A stretch of 64,000 bases of DNA. Origin: an uncultured Paracoccaceae bacterium (GTDB taxonomy: Bacteria > Pseudomonadota > Alphaproteobacteria > Rhodobacterales > Rhodobacteraceae). The DNA is taken from positions 1,240,001 to 1,304,000 of the forward strand of contig CANNFQ010000001.1 in NCBI GenBank assembly GCA_947503925.1. Direction: 5' to 3'. Of this stretch, positions 37,297 through 47,270 are shown piece by piece. Positions within the stretch are counted from its first letter, which is position 1. Each line of letters starts with the position of its first letter. The position numbers and the translations under genes were made by a program. The notes under the pieces were generated by a model, which saw nothing but the letters and a program-made list of their open reading frames with translations, searched no databases and was not told the DNA's origin.

Positions 37297-39504
37297 TTAT
37301 TCTCTTGATCTGTTTTGCTGTCGCAGAACCAGAACCGACAGTGGCGGCAGGGTCAGTGATATCGATTGAACATGCCCATCTGCGGCAATCTCTTCAGTTT
37401 GCACGCCGCCCAGATTGCCGCGATTTCCTCCTCCATATATTGCGGCATCGGTGTTCAATGCTTCCTCCCAGAAACCGGCCTTTGGTATACCAATGCGAAA
37501 CGCATCGCGCCCTACAGGCGTAAAGTTGCACATCACAACAATTGGCGTATCATCCTCATCACCATATCTGGCGAAGCCAATCGTCGATTGCGATGGATCA
37601 TTGCCCAACCAGACAAACCCGTCTGACACACAATCCCTCTCATGCAAGGCAGGGGTTTCGCGATAAAGCCGGTTCAGGTCTTGCACCAGTCGTTGCACCC
37701 CCTTGTTCAGCGGCTGCTCCGCCGCGCCCCAATTCAGCTCAGCATTGTGATTCCATTCCTCCGGTTGCGCAAATTCACACCCCATGAAAAGTAGTTTCTT
37801 GCCCGGCTGTGTCCACATGTACCCATAATAGGCACGTAAATTGGCAAATTTTTCCCAGTCATCGCCAGGCATCTTTGCGATCATCGATCCTTTGCCATGC
37901 ACCACCTCATCATGGCTGATGGGCAGGATAAAATTCTCGGTAAAGGCCCAGTCGATTGGGAAGGTCATCAAATGGTGATCATGCTGGCGATAAATGGGGT
38001 CCTTTGCTATGTAATGCAGCGTGTCATTCATCCAGCCCATATTCCATTTATAGCCAAAGCCGAGGCCACCGGCATGAACGGGCTGCGACACAGCAGGAAA
38101 GGATGTGCTTTCTTCTGCCACGGTCATAATGCTGGGGTCCGCACCATAAACGGCCGTGTTCATTTCCTGCAAGAACGCGATGGCTTCGTAATTTTCACGC
38201 CCACCATCCTTATTGGGCACCCATTCACCTTCTTTGCGTGAATAATCGCGGTAAAGCATCGACGCCACTGCATCGACGCGCAGCCCATCCAGGTGATACT
38301 CCTCCATCCAATACAAAGCATTGGCAACAAAGTAGTTTTTGACCTCCAACCGGCCGTAATTGGGGATCAGGGTGTTCCAATCCTGATGAAAGCCTTCATA
38401 CGGGTTGGCGTGTTCATAAAGGGCCGTGCCATCAAACTGCACCAACCCATGTTCGTCGGTTGGAAAATGCCCCGGCACCCAATCAAGCAGAACTCCGATT
38501 TCGGCCTCATGCGCCGCTTCTATCAACTCGCGAAACTCATTTGGCGGACCAAAGCGGATCGTCGGGGCGTAAAGGCCGACAGGCTGATACCCCCATGAAC
38601 CGTCAAACGGGAACTCTGAAATGGGCAACAACTCAATATGGGTAAACCCCATGAATTCGACATAGGCCACCAGATCGCGCGCCAGTTCACGATAGCTGAG
38701 CGGTCGCCCGCCATCATCATAACGCCGCCGCCACGATCCCAGATGGACCTCGTAGATCGAAATGGGACGATTGCGATCAACCCGGGCAGCCCGGGTTTTC
38801 ATCCACGCCGCATCCGTCCAGCTATACCCCACGATATCGCGCACGACCGACGCTTTCTCGGGCGGGTGTTGGGACCCGAACCCTACCGGATCGGCTTTCA
38901 ATGCCTTAGCCCCATCGGCCTGCACAATTTCGTATTTGTACAAGACACCATCGCCGATATTGGGCAGAAACACCTCCCAAACACCGGTCTGGCCGGCAGG
39001 ACGCATCGGGTTTCGTCGTCCATCCCAATGATTGAAATCCCCAACAACACTGACGCGCTTTGCATTGGGTGCCCAAACCGCAAAATGAACGCCAAGCGAA
39101 TCTTGATGTTTGGTGACATGGGCACCAAGGACGCGCCAAAGTTCTTTATGCGTTCCTTCCCCCACCAAATATTGATCGAAATCGGTCAGAACTGGATCAA
39201 AAGAAAATACGTCGCTGGTCGTAAAGCTTGCCCCGTCCACATAACGCATTGTCAGTGTGTAAACCTTACCAGGAACCGGGGCTGAAAAAACATCGCCATC
39301 TATGCGGCGCAACGGGACTGTCTTTTCCGCAACCGTTGCGACTACCTCGACCGCGCCGGGCTGAAACGTTGTGACCCAACGCCTGTTCCGGAACTTACGA
39401 GGACCAAGAACATCAAAAGGGCGCGGATAGGTTCCGTTGTTCAGGGCGACCAACGTTTCTGGTGTTAGAAACCCCGGAACGTCAGCGCGGCTGGTTTTTG
39501 GCAT
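37297..39504 (-). CDS. glgB: 1,4-alpha-glucan branching enzyme
   Basis: 735 residues, GH13/CBM48. Forms alpha-1,6 branches. N-terminal extra domain plus CBM48 ([20 protein letters not shown]), catalytic Asp in [17 protein letters not shown], Glu in VAEESTSFP, and [14 protein letters not shown] 39504 is chosen because GGAG lies 8 bases upstream and the length then matches known GlgB; 26 more codons are open upstream to 39582. First gene of the glycogen operon; promoter expected in 39505-39707, where no clear box was seen. Confidence 0.93.
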   Translation of the reverse strand: MPKTSRADVPGFLTPETLVALNNGTYPRPFDVLGPRKFRNRRWVTTFQPGAVEVVATVAEKTVPLRRIDGDVFSAPVPGKVYTLTMRYVDGASFTTSDVFSFDPVLTDFDQYLVGEGTHKELWRVLGAHVTKHQDSLGVHFAVWAPNAKRVSVVGDFNHWDGRRNPMRPAGQTGVWEVFLPNIGDGVLYKYEIVQADGAKALKADPVGFGSQHPPEKASVVRDIVGYSWTDAAWMKTRAARVDRNRPISIYEVHLGSWRRRYDDGGRPLSYRELARDLVAYVEFMGFTHIELLPISEFPFDGSWGYQPVGLYAPTIRFGPPNEFRELIEAAHEAEIGVLLDWVPGHFPTDEHGLVQFDGTALYEHANPYEGFHQDWNTLIPNYGRLEVKNYFVANALYWMEEYHLDGLRVDAVASMLYRDYSRKEGEWVPNKDGGRENYEAIAFLQEMNTAVYGADPSIMTVAEESTSFPAVSQPVHAGGLGFGYKWNMGWMNDTLHYIAKDPIYRQHDHHLMTFPIDWAFTENFILPISHDEVVHGKGSMIAKMPGDDWEKFANLRAYYGYMWTQPGKKLLFMGCEFAQPEEWNHNAELNWGAAEQPLNKGVQRLVQDLNRLYRETPALHERDCVSDGFVWLGNDPSQSTIGFARYGDEDDTPIVVMCNFTPVGRDAFRIGIPKAGFWEEALNTDAAIYGGGNRGNLGGVQTEEIAADGHVQSISLTLPPLSVLVLRQQNRSRE

Positions 39505-39707
39505 TCCTGATACTCCGACATCCGAGCGAGCGTTGACCACGCCACAATCCCTTCGCGAGTGAAGCATTTGGGCGGCGTTCACGTCAACCGGCCAACAAGG
39601 CGGGGCAGAATTGTGTCGACCCGTTCAAATCAGTGCCAACACTCCGTTAGACACCGGACCTTCATCATTGTTGATCAGGCATCGCGGCTAGAACGCATAT
39701 GGTTGCA

Positions 39708-41219
39708 TCAGTCACCGTCTGAAACACCATCAGCCCGATACTTGGCCCGTCGCGCTCGATAACTGGGAAGGACAATCAGAATGGCAGCAATCACCAAGAG
39801 CCCCAATGTCATGGGGCGTTCCCAGATGAACCCAATCCCATCATAAAGCTGCATGGAACGAGCAAAGTTGTCTTCCATCATGCCGCCCAGAATGAACCCG
39901 ATCAGCAAAGGGGCCAACGGATAATCAGCGAATTTTAGGGCCGTCGCACAAATGCCAAAACCGACCAGCAACAGAAGTTCGGTTGCGTTGTTCTGACCGA
40001 TATATGCACCCATGAGTGTAAAGAACAAAATAAACGGGATCAGGTAGTTACGCGGCACTGCTAACACCTTGGCGATATAGGGGATCAAAGGTAGATTCAG
40101 AATCAACAACACCAGATTGCCAATAAACATCGACATGATGACAGCCCAGAAAATCTGCGGTTCATCAATCATCAGGCGCGGACCAGGTGTGACGTTCAAA
40201 GCAATCAACGCCCCTAGCAAGATGGCCGTGGTCCCAGAACCCGGAATGCCCAGTGTCAAAAGTGGAACAAATGAACCGGTACAGGCCGCGTTATTGGCGG
40301 TCTCGGGCGCGGCCAACCCCTTGATCGACCCCTTACCGAATTGATCCTGTTCCTCTTTCGGGGCGATATTACGTTCGACCGCATAGCCCAGAAAACTGGC
40401 AATCGTCGCACCCGCGCCGGGAAGCACACCGATAAAGAACCCTTGTATCGACTGACGTCCAATGACCGGCATGATGGCCCGTGCTTCGGCCCGCGTAATC
40501 CGCAGGTCTTTGATTTCGCCCTCGCCGCCTTTCAATTCTTTGCGTTTGAGCACCAGAAACAACGCTTCGGGCAATGCAAACATGGCCATGGCAAGCGTGA
40601 TGAAGCCAAAGCCGGACTGAAGGTCCATTATCCCCATGGTAAAACGCGGCAGGTTGAACAGCGCGCCCTCGCCCACCGTTGCCATGATCAAACCAAGAAT
40701 AGTCATGATCATCGCCTTGGCCACTTGGCCAGTCCCCGCAAAGGCAGCAATGGCCGACAGACCGACCACCATCAGGGCAAAGTATTCTGCCGAGTGGAAC
40801 AGCAGAGCCACAGATGACAACGCGGGCGCAAAAACCATCAGCAGAAGCGCACCAATTGTACCTCCCGCAAAACTTGCGATGGCGGCAATGGTCAGCGCTT
40901 TGCCGGCCTTTCCTTGCCGTGCCATCGGGTAGCCATCAAAGCTGGACGCGACAGTGCCCGCTACCCCGGGCGCATTCAACAGAATGGACGAGGTCGAGCC
41001 ACCAAAAATCGCGCCGTAGTAAACGCCTGCTAGCAGAATAAGCGCGGCAGACGGATCACCCATAGAAATGGCAACCGGGATCATGATGGCGATGATCGAC
41101 ATGGGCCCCAGTCCAGGCAGCATGCCGATAAATGTGCCGATCAAACATCCGCCGATCACCATCAGCAGGTTTTGGATGGAAAAGGCCGTTTGCAGGCCGA
41201 TCAGTAATCCTTCAAGCAT
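39708..41219 (-). CDS. tctA: tripartite tricarboxylate transporter large permease TctA
   Basis: 503 residues with about 11-12 membrane spans. GTFIGMLPGLGPMSIIAIMIP near residues 28-48 and GVLPGAGATIASFLGY are the repeated TctA signatures. Inner-membrane carrier that takes carboxylates delivered by TctC using the ion gradient. Starts one base after the tctB stop with GGGAGG upstream. Confidence 0.94.
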   Translation of the reverse strand: MLEGLLIGLQTAFSIQNLLMVIGGCLIGTFIGMLPGLGPMSIIAIMIPVAISMGDPSAALILLAGVYYGAIFGGSTSSILLNAPGVAGTVASSFDGYPMARQGKAGKALTIAAIASFAGGTIGALLLMVFAPALSSVALLFHSAEYFALMVVGLSAIAAFAGTGQVAKAMIMTILGLIMATVGEGALFNLPRFTMGIMDLQSGFGFITLAMAMFALPEALFLVLKRKELKGGEGEIKDLRITRAEARAIMPVIGRQSIQGFFIGVLPGAGATIASFLGYAVERNIAPKEEQDQFGKGSIKGLAAPETANNAACTGSFVPLLTLGIPGSGTTAILLGALIALNVTPGPRLMIDEPQIFWAVIMSMFIGNLVLLILNLPLIPYIAKVLAVPRNYLIPFILFFTLMGAYIGQNNATELLLLVGFGICATALKFADYPLAPLLIGFILGGMMEDNFARSMQLYDGIGFIWERPMTLGLLVIAAILIVLPSYRARRAKYRADGVSDGD

Positions 41220-41220
41220 C

Positions 41221-41703
41221 TCAGCCTCCCCAAAAACCCGGCAATGGGCGCATGTAAATGCCCAGCACTTGCTGCACCAAATACCAGACGACTAGCGTCG
41301 CACATAACGCAACAGGCAACATGATGTGCCATTTGCGTTCGCCCAGAATGAACGATCCCAGGATCAGAAAGGCAGATGTCGAAAGCAGAAAACCCATGGG
41401 CCGCAGACAAAGCGCATAAACAACCATTAGTCCAAGAAGCATCAGAGCCTGACCCAAATGGTATTCGCCCAGACGCCGGTAATCGATATCTGCTTCCTTG
41501 ACCTCTGCTTTTTCAAAGCCAAGCAAGATGACGCTACATGCAATGATGCCAAGCACCGACAGAACCTTGGGGAATGTGCTTGGCCAAATCGGATTGCGTT
41601 TCATGAATGGTGCAAGGCTGCCATCCATCGTAAACCAAGCCGCATATCCATAGGCCAGACAGATGCCCAGCAATACAAGTGCGATCCAGCGATCTAAGGC
41701 CAT
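41221..41703 (-). CDS. tctB: tripartite tricarboxylate transporter small subunit TctB
   Basis: 160 residues with four membrane helices (about 8-24, 44-62, 86-120 as two, 128-150), the standard TctB size. Partner of TctA. AGGAG precedes the ATG. A 257-base spacer with a hairpin and an inverted repeat pair separates it from tctC. Confidence 0.9.
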   Translation of the reverse strand: MALDRWIALVLLGICLAYGYAAWFTMDGSLAPFMKRNPIWPSTFPKVLSVLGIIACSVILLGFEKAEVKEADIDYRRLGEYHLGQALMLLGLMVVYALCLRPMGFLLSTSAFLILGSFILGERKWHIMLPVALCATLVVWYLVQQVLGIYMRPLPGFWGG

Positions 41704-41775
41704 TGAAATCTCCTAACTGGCGGCTTGGGTGGTATCGCTTTGGGCGCGCTGACCCTGGCCCTGTAAGCCTCCCCC

Positions 41776-41793
41776 GAAGTATTTTTGGCAAGA
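41776..41793 (+). repeat. intergenic repeat AAGTATTTTYGGCA, plus copy
   Basis: GAAGTATTTTTGGCAAGA after a run of C. An inverted copy sits at 41893-41912 (15 of 18 bases identical). The sequence is like a short AT-rich signature I associate with Rhodobacteraceae intergenic regions. Role unknown. Confidence 0.45.
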
Positions 41794-41892
41794 GGACAGA
41801 AGATTTTAGTCAACTGCCTTCTCTCCTAATGACACGTTATAGGCGGAAGCGCCGATGACCATGCATGGGGGAGCACTGATCGCCTTCCCGTT

Positions 41893-41912
41893 TATTCTGC
41901 CGAAAATACTTT
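41893..41912 (-). repeat. intergenic repeat AAGTATTTTYGGCA, minus copy
   Basis: Reads AAAGTATTTTCGGCAGAATA on the minus strand, inverted with respect to the copy at 41776-41793 and placed 100 bases away, so the two could pair across the tctC-tctB spacer. Confidence 0.45.
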
Positions 41913-41920
41913 GGTGCGCG

Positions 41921-41939
41921 CGAGGGGCAATGCCCCTCG
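41921..41939 (-). terminator. hairpin after tctC
   Basis: CGAGGGGCA and TGCCCCTCG flank a single A: arms of 9 bases, perfect. It lies 22 bases beyond the tctC stop. No T-run adjoins it, so it probably attenuates or protects, keeping tctC message above tctBA. Confidence 0.55.
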
Positions 41940-41960
41940 TACCGTTTTCAGTTGTGCGGC

Positions 41961-42947
41961 TTACAGAAAGCCGAGCTTTTTCATCAGGTCACCGATGACA
42001 GTTTCCTGTGCCTCGAGGAATGCTTTGAAGTCATCACCTGAGTTATGAATATTGACCCAACCGTTCCGGGCGCGGACTTCCTCCCACTCCGGCGTGTCAT
42101 ACATCTTGGCAATAGCATCCTGATACATTGCCAGCTTGTCTTCTGGCAGGCCCGGTGCACCAAAGAACCCGCGCCAGTTGACGAAGGTGGTATCGATCCC
42201 CTGCTCTTTCATGGTCATCGCATCAGGTGCGGCATCCACGCGCTCCTCAGCGGTTACACCAATGATCTTGACCTCACCGGCATTTGCCAGGTCGACAGCC
42301 TCGGAGAAGCCGGTTGAAAGTGCCGCAATCTCTCCAGATAACAACGCCGCCATAGCCTTACCACCGGCATCATACGGAATGTATTTCACGCCCAGCGCAT
42401 CTTTGCCTGCGGCTTCCATCACCATCGCAGCGACCAGGTGGTCCATCCCCCCAGGTACAGAACCACCGCCAATCGCCGTTGCGGAAGGGTCCGCATCGTA
42501 AGCGGCCAACAAATCATCCATAGAATTGATCGGGCTGTCCTTGCCCACCACGATGGCCGCATAATCACCAATCGTGCCGGACACCAATGTCAGATCGCGG
42601 AAGTTATGCGGAAACACGCCCGTCAATGATCGGATCACGATAGGGGTGGAATTAACCATCAACGTCCCATGGTTGCTGTCGGCATTTTCGATCAGAAAAC
42701 CGATGGCCTTGCCACCGCCACCGCCAGACATGTTTTCATAGGAGGCAGTACCCACCAGGCCTGCGCCGGTCAGCGCCTCGCCAGTACCGCGGGCCGTGCC
42801 ATCCCAACCACCACCGGCGCCGCCGGGGATCAGAAAGTGGATGCTGTCCATAACCTTGTGGCCATCAGCCAGTGCCGGGGTGGCAAATCCAACTGCAGCC
42901 ACAGCCGTTGCGATCAGGGCGCGACGGCCCAGTTTCAATGTCATCAT
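41961..42947 (-). CDS. tctC: tripartite tricarboxylate transporter substrate-binding protein TctC (Bug family)
   Basis: 328 residues. Signal peptide to about residue 27 (ALIATAVAAVGFATPALA). Mature part has the Bug-family pattern IHFLIPGGAGGGWDGTARGTGEAL and a Venus-flytrap fold. Captures a carboxylate in the periplasm. GGAGGAAATA precedes the start; ATG 42944 is an equal alternative. Divergent from tctD, which probably controls it. Confidence 0.92.
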   Translation of the reverse strand: MMTLKLGRRALIATAVAAVGFATPALADGHKVMDSIHFLIPGGAGGGWDGTARGTGEALTGAGLVGTASYENMSGGGGGKAIGFLIENADSNHGTLMVNSTPIVIRSLTGVFPHNFRDLTLVSGTIGDYAAIVVGKDSPINSMDDLLAAYDADPSATAIGGGSVPGGMDHLVAAMVMEAAGKDALGVKYIPYDAGGKAMAALLSGEIAALSTGFSEAVDLANAGEVKIIGVTAEERVDAAPDAMTMKEQGIDTTFVNWRGFFGAPGLPEDKLAMYQDAIAKMYDTPEWEEVRARNGWVNIHNSGDDFKAFLEAQETVIGDLMKKLGFL

Positions 42948-43011
42948 TATTTCCTCCCATTTGACAACTGTCCGCTTGGCGGCTCAGTTGAGCAATGAAA
43001 GCACGACAACC

Positions 43012-43027
43012 TGACACCGACCTGTCA
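43012..43027. promoter_or_regulatory. inverted repeat in the tctC-tctD spacer
   Basis: TGACA-CCGACC-TGTCA is a perfect 5-base inverted repeat; a related GACA-AC-TGTC lies at 42963-42972. These are candidate TctD binding sites in the 105-base divergent spacer. Short arms, so weak evidence. Confidence 0.35.
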
Positions 43028-43052
43028 CAGCGCGAAATGGCGATTGCAGAAC

Positions 43053-43721
43053 ATGAAATTCCTTCTTGTCGAAGACAATCAAGAGCTTGCCAACGCCGTT
43101 TCATCACGCATGCGTCTGGATGGACATGTCATTGATCATGCAGCCAATTTAGGGGACGCGACCGCATTTGTGGAAACCGGTGATTACGATCTGATCCTTC
43201 TCGATATCATGCTACCGGATGGTGACGGGCGCAGCTTTCTCAAGGCGCACCGGGCCAGTGATCTGGACACCCCGGTGATCATTCTGACCGCCCGCAGTCA
43301 GGTCTCTGATCGAATCGGTTCGCTTGATCTGGGGGCCGATGACTACGTCACGAAACCGTTTGACCATGCCGAGTTGGAGGCGCGATGTCGCGCCGTTTTG
43401 CGCCGCAAGGCGGGCAAGGCCCAGACCGTGATCGAAACGGGCGGTATCATCTTTGACCCTGTCGCCGGATCCATGTCTGTCCGGGGGACCAATGTGACCT
43501 TGCGCAATCGCGAACTGCGCCTCCTGGAAGTTCTGATCAACGCACCGGGTCAGATCTTTTCCAAGCAGAAGCTGGCCGACCGATTGTTTTCCTATGATGA
43601 CGATGCTTCGGAAAACGCGATCGAGGTCTATATCGGGCGATTGCGCAAGCATCTGGAAAAATCCGACCTGCGGATCACGACGCTTCGCGGGCTTGGATAT
43701 CGGCTTGAATATGACACATAG
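43053..43721 (+). CDS. tctD: OmpR-type response regulator TctD
   Basis: 222 residues. Receiver domain with acidic pocket (VEDN), phospho-acceptor Asp51 (LLDIMLPDGDG) and Lys in VTKPFD; C-terminal winged helix ending RKHLEKSDLRITTLRGLGYRLE. ATG 43053 preferred over an in-frame TTG at 43044. Pairs with TctE and is divergent from tctCBA, the standard arrangement for induction of the carboxylate transporter. Confidence 0.92.
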   Translation: MKFLLVEDNQELANAVSSRMRLDGHVIDHAANLGDATAFVETGDYDLILLDIMLPDGDGRSFLKAHRASDLDTPVIILTARSQVSDRIGSLDLGADDYVTKPFDHAELEARCRAVLRRKAGKAQTVIETGGIIFDPVAGSMSVRGTNVTLRNRELRLLEVLINAPGQIFSKQKLADRLFSYDDDASENAIEVYIGRLRKHLEKSDLRITTLRGLGYRLEYDT

Positions 43722-45066
43722 CCTGCCTGTTTCAGGATCACTTCGAAACCGACTTGTCGTCATCCTGATCGGGGGTGCGGCAATCCTCGCGTTCTTATTG
43801 TTCTTTGCGGTCCGCAACTATGCAACCCAGGTGGCCCAACAAGGCCAGGATAATATTCTTGGTGCGTCTGTTGCATCAATTCTCGACGCCGCAACCATCA
43901 GGGATGGAGAGGTCGAGATTGACATCCCCTATGCATCATTCTCGATGCTCAGCACCCCGTTTGACGACAGGGTATTTTACGCCATTTATCAAGATGAGAC
44001 GTTTCTGTCGGGTTATCCGGGACTGGCCGTCGCGGACCGTGCCGACCGTTTTCAGACGATCACCTTCCGGGGTGAGGCTGTGCGGATGATCACCGCAGAG
44101 CGTATCTTGATTGGCATCGATCAGCGGACGCGGATCCGCGTGGCACTCGCTCAGACGCAAGACGCGCTCTCTGGCACGCTTGAGCAAATCTCACGGAACG
44201 CGGCCATTTTGGGTGGCGGTTTTTTCGCACTGGCTGCGCTTTTGTCCTACTGGGCCACATCGACGACAATCGGTCAGCTACAGCGATTGACGGATTCAGT
44301 CACCAAACGCGGTCCGCAGGATCTCAGCCCGTTCAAGAAACCCGTGCCTGCGGAAATGGCACCACTTGTGACCTCGCTCAATTCGCTGATGGGACGGTTG
44401 GACCAGTCGCTCAGCCAGTCAGAGGATTTCATTGCCGAGGCCGCGCATCGGGTCCGTACACCGCTGGCCACCGTCCGCTCCTATGCCGAAGCCACATTGC
44501 AAAGGGTCGATAAAAAGGAAAATCGGCAAGCCATGCGATCCATGGTGCGCGCGATCGATGAAAGTTCCCGCGCGGCCGGTCAGTTACTGGATCACGCGAT
44601 GATCACCTTCCGCGCCGACCACCTTGAGCGAGAGGAGATCGATCTTGTTGATCTGGTTCATGATCTTGTGCTGCGTTTGACCCCAATCGCCGAGATGAAG
44701 GATCTCGAACTGCGCCTGCAAAGCGACGCACCTGTGGCTTATGCGGGTGATCCGATCCTGATCCAGAATGCCGTGCGAAACCTGATCGACAACGCCTTGA
44801 AATACGCCCCTAGCGAAAGCGCAGTGGACATCTTTGTGACCGCCAACACCAATACACAAATCAAAATCTGCGATAGTGGCCCAGGCTTTCCAAGCGAGGA
44901 GGTCGATACCCTTACCGCGCGCTTCAAGCGGGGGCGGAACGCCGAGGGCACAATCGGGTCGGGCCTTGGGCTGACTATCGCACTTGACGTGGCCAAGGCG
45001 CATGGTGGTGATCTTGTCCTGTCAAACCGACCGGAGGGCGGTGCATGCGCAACTTTGTCGCTTTAA
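43711..45066 (+). CDS. tctE: sensor histidine kinase TctE
   Basis: 451 residues. Two membrane helices (about 13-35 and 165-182) flanking a periplasmic sensor region, phospho-acceptor His246 in EAAHRVRTPLATVRSYAEATL, N-box QNAVRNLIDNALKYAP, and GSGLGLTIALDVAKAHGGDL. ATG 43711 overlaps the tctD stop by 11 bases. The 3' end overlaps the next gene, a periplasmic binding protein, by 22 bases. Confidence 0.93.
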   Translation: MTHSLPVSGSLRNRLVVILIGGAAILAFLLFFAVRNYATQVAQQGQDNILGASVASILDAATIRDGEVEIDIPYASFSMLSTPFDDRVFYAIYQDETFLSGYPGLAVADRADRFQTITFRGEAVRMITAERILIGIDQRTRIRVALAQTQDALSGTLEQISRNAAILGGGFFALAALLSYWATSTTIGQLQRLTDSVTKRGPQDLSPFKKPVPAEMAPLVTSLNSLMGRLDQSLSQSEDFIAEAAHRVRTPLATVRSYAEATLQRVDKKENRQAMRSMVRAIDESSRAAGQLLDHAMITFRADHLEREEIDLVDLVHDLVLRLTPIAEMKDLELRLQSDAPVAYAGDPILIQNAVRNLIDNALKYAPSESAVDIFVTANTNTQIKICDSGPGFPSEEVDTLTARFKRGRNAEGTIGSGLGLTIALDVAKAHGGDLVLSNRPEGGACATLSL

Positions 45067-46052
45067 TTCTGTTGCTGTTCCCACAGATTGGCATAGCGCA
45101 GGAGTGGGAAGATCGACAGCTGTTTACCGCAGACACATCCACCCAGATGCTGCGAGTTATTTCGAGCACTGATACCGTCCTTTTCGCGCCGATTATTGAG
45201 CATTTCGTCGCTGAAAACCCCAGTATCGGGGTTGAATACCTTGTTCACGGCACCTCCGATATCGACCAGATATTTCGTACCGATCCGGATGGATTCGACC
45301 TTGTTGTGTCGAGCGCGATGGATCTACAACTCAAACTGGTCAACGACGGGTTGGCTTTACGGTTGCCTGATCTTGTCCATCCGTCTTGGGCGCAGTGGCG
45401 GCAAAGCCTGTTTGCATTCACGTCCGAACCCGCCGCAATTGTGATCAATAACGATGCATTCGCGGGTCACAAAATTCCGCAGACCCGCCAACAGCTGATC
45501 GAGGCCTTGCGCGAACGGCCAGATGCGTTCCGCGGCAGGGTTGGCACCTATGACATTCGTAAATCAGGTGTTGGTTACCTGTTCGCAACACAGGATGCGC
45601 GGGCCACCGAAACCTATTGGCGGTTGATGGAGGTGTTGGGTACCTTAGGTGTCAGGCTCTATTGCTGCTCCGGTGCAATGATCGATGACCTGACCGACGG
45701 GCGTATCGCCGTGGCCTATAACGTCTTGGGAAGTTACGCCGAAGCCCGCGTTGAAAACAGGGACAAGTTCCAGGTTATCTTACCTTCTGATTTCCCGACA
45801 ACGATGATGCGCACGGCCATGGTATCCGTCCACGCGCCAAACCCTGAACCTGCTGCAGCCTTCATCCGGCATCTTGTCGCATTGCAGTCGGCAGACAATG
45901 ATGAGGTCTTTCAGCTCCCCCGTCTCAACATACAGCCAAACGACATCGAACGGGCGACCATCGCGTTGGAGCCTGCGCTGATGACTTTCCTTGATGCGCT
46001 GAAGCGGCGAAGGTTCGTTGCCGAATGGGAAAATGCCGTTATCCAGGAATAG
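45045..46052 (+). CDS. periplasmic extracellular solute-binding protein linked to TctDE
   Basis: 335 residues with signal peptide MRNFVALILLLFPQIGIA. Mature part has a type 2 periplasmic-binding fold of the iron/phosphonate class (VISSTDTVLFAPIIEHFVAENPSIGVEY; FDLVVSSAMDLQLKLVNDG). It has no ABC permease or ATPase beside it; instead it overlaps tctE by 22 bases. The inference is that it works as a periplasmic sensor partner for the TctE kinase rather than in transport. Confidence 0.8.
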   Translation: MRNFVALILLLFPQIGIAQEWEDRQLFTADTSTQMLRVISSTDTVLFAPIIEHFVAENPSIGVEYLVHGTSDIDQIFRTDPDGFDLVVSSAMDLQLKLVNDGLALRLPDLVHPSWAQWRQSLFAFTSEPAAIVINNDAFAGHKIPQTRQQLIEALRERPDAFRGRVGTYDIRKSGVGYLFATQDARATETYWRLMEVLGTLGVRLYCCSGAMIDDLTDGRIAVAYNVLGSYAEARVENRDKFQVILPSDFPTTMMRTAMVSVHAPNPEPAAAFIRHLVALQSADNDEVFQLPRLNIQPNDIERATIALEPALMTFLDALKRRRFVAEWENAVIQE

Positions 46053-46079
46053 ACTGTGACAGTCGGCAGCGGATCAGGC

Positions 46080-47114
46080 TTACGCGCTGCTGCTTTCCTG
46101 CTCTGAATCGATTAAGCGCTGCAATTGCAACCGAAACAGCTTTGCGCCCGCATCCAGCCCCAGATCGATATGCGGCGTAACCTTATTGGCCATGCCTTTG
46201 TGAACAGCCTCAAGAACGGCCTTGTCTTCATTAAATGCCATCACCGCCCCGGCATTCATTTTCTCCGAAGTTGCCTTGTCATTAGGGTCGGTATTCCGAT
46301 GTTGAAACCAGATATATTGTGTGTGGTTTTCATCAACCGGCGTCATGAAATTGTAGGATATATTGATATAGGTATTACCAACCTGCGGCTTGTTCGGGCC
46401 ACCCGTCCCTACCGGCGTGTAGATCGATTTGTTCAATGCAATCGCCGGAAAACACATCTCGTAATGCTGCAAGCGATCACAGTTGCCCGAAAAGCGGACC
46501 AGATCCTTGTAATAGGGTGAAGGCGGTTGATCATGGATCCAGCGCGACACGATGACACCGCGTTCTGTCCGGGCCAGATCAAGCGGTTGATCATCGGTAC
46601 CCGCACCCGCGAATGACGTGATGTGCACCCATGCCACATGACTGGGGTCCAACAGGTTATCGGCGACCCACAGATAATTGCATGCAATTGGCAGCACCCC
46701 ACCATCCGTGTAACCCCATTCAGGGTTATCGAAATTCTCAATCTCGAAGATGTCGTCAGGATCAGCTTTTTCAGGGTCGCCCATCCAGATCCACAACAGA
46801 CGGTAACGGTCGACAACAGGGTAGGATTTGACCACTGCCCGTTTGGGGATGTTGTCACGTTGGGTCGGCGCGTCAACACAAGACCCAGTACAATCAAAGG
46901 TCAGCCCGTGATAGCCACAAACAACCCTGTCACCATCCAGCTTTCCATCGGAAAGCGGTAGCTTGCGATGCGGGCAGGCATTCTCTAACGCGACCGCCGT
47001 GCCGTTAGCCTGACGGTAGAACACGATATCATCGCCTAGGATCATCTGCGGCTTCAACTGTTGCGCGTAGTCGTTGCTCCACCCCGCCACGTACCAGCAA
47101 TTCCGTAGAAACAT
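46080..47114 (-). CDS. Rieske non-haem iron oxygenase (VanA-like)
   Basis: 344 residues. Rieske [2Fe-2S] ligands Cys47, His49, Cys66, His69 (CPHRKLPLSDGKLDGDRVVCGYHG region) and mononuclear iron ligands His159 and His164 with bridging Asp152 (ADNLLDPSHVAWVH). Length and layout match vanillate O-demethylase-type oxygenases that split O- or N-methyl groups or hydroxylate aromatics. No ferredoxin reductase (VanB) is adjacent. Divergent from a HutC-like GntR regulator. Confidence 0.88.
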   Translation of the reverse strand: MFLRNCWYVAGWSNDYAQQLKPQMILGDDIVFYRQANGTAVALENACPHRKLPLSDGKLDGDRVVCGYHGLTFDCTGSCVDAPTQRDNIPKRAVVKSYPVVDRYRLLWIWMGDPEKADPDDIFEIENFDNPEWGYTDGGVLPIACNYLWVADNLLDPSHVAWVHITSFAGAGTDDQPLDLARTERGVIVSRWIHDQPPSPYYKDLVRFSGNCDRLQHYEMCFPAIALNKSIYTPVGTGGPNKPQVGNTYINISYNFMTPVDENHTQYIWFQHRNTDPNDKATSEKMNAGAVMAFNEDKAVLEAVHKGMANKVTPHIDLGLDAGAKLFRLQLQRLIDSEQESSSA

Positions 47115-47239
47115 TTGACCCTCCTTGGTACACGCAACCTAGCTGTGTCGTCCCGAACCGGCTATCCATAAGGCATAATATGATGCTTTAGCTTTTCTTA
47201 TGCTTCATCTGACCGATACATTGGCACATCATCATTTTA

Positions 47240-47266
47240 TCTGTACCTATAATCATTAAATACAGA
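47240..47266. promoter_or_regulatory. inverted repeat before the GntR gene
   Basis: TCTGTA (47240-47245) and TACAGA (47261-47266) are perfect inverted half-sites 15 bases apart, ending 4 bases before the GntR start. Candidate autoregulatory operator shared with the divergent oxygenase gene. Confidence 0.4.
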
Positions 47267-47270
47267 CAAT

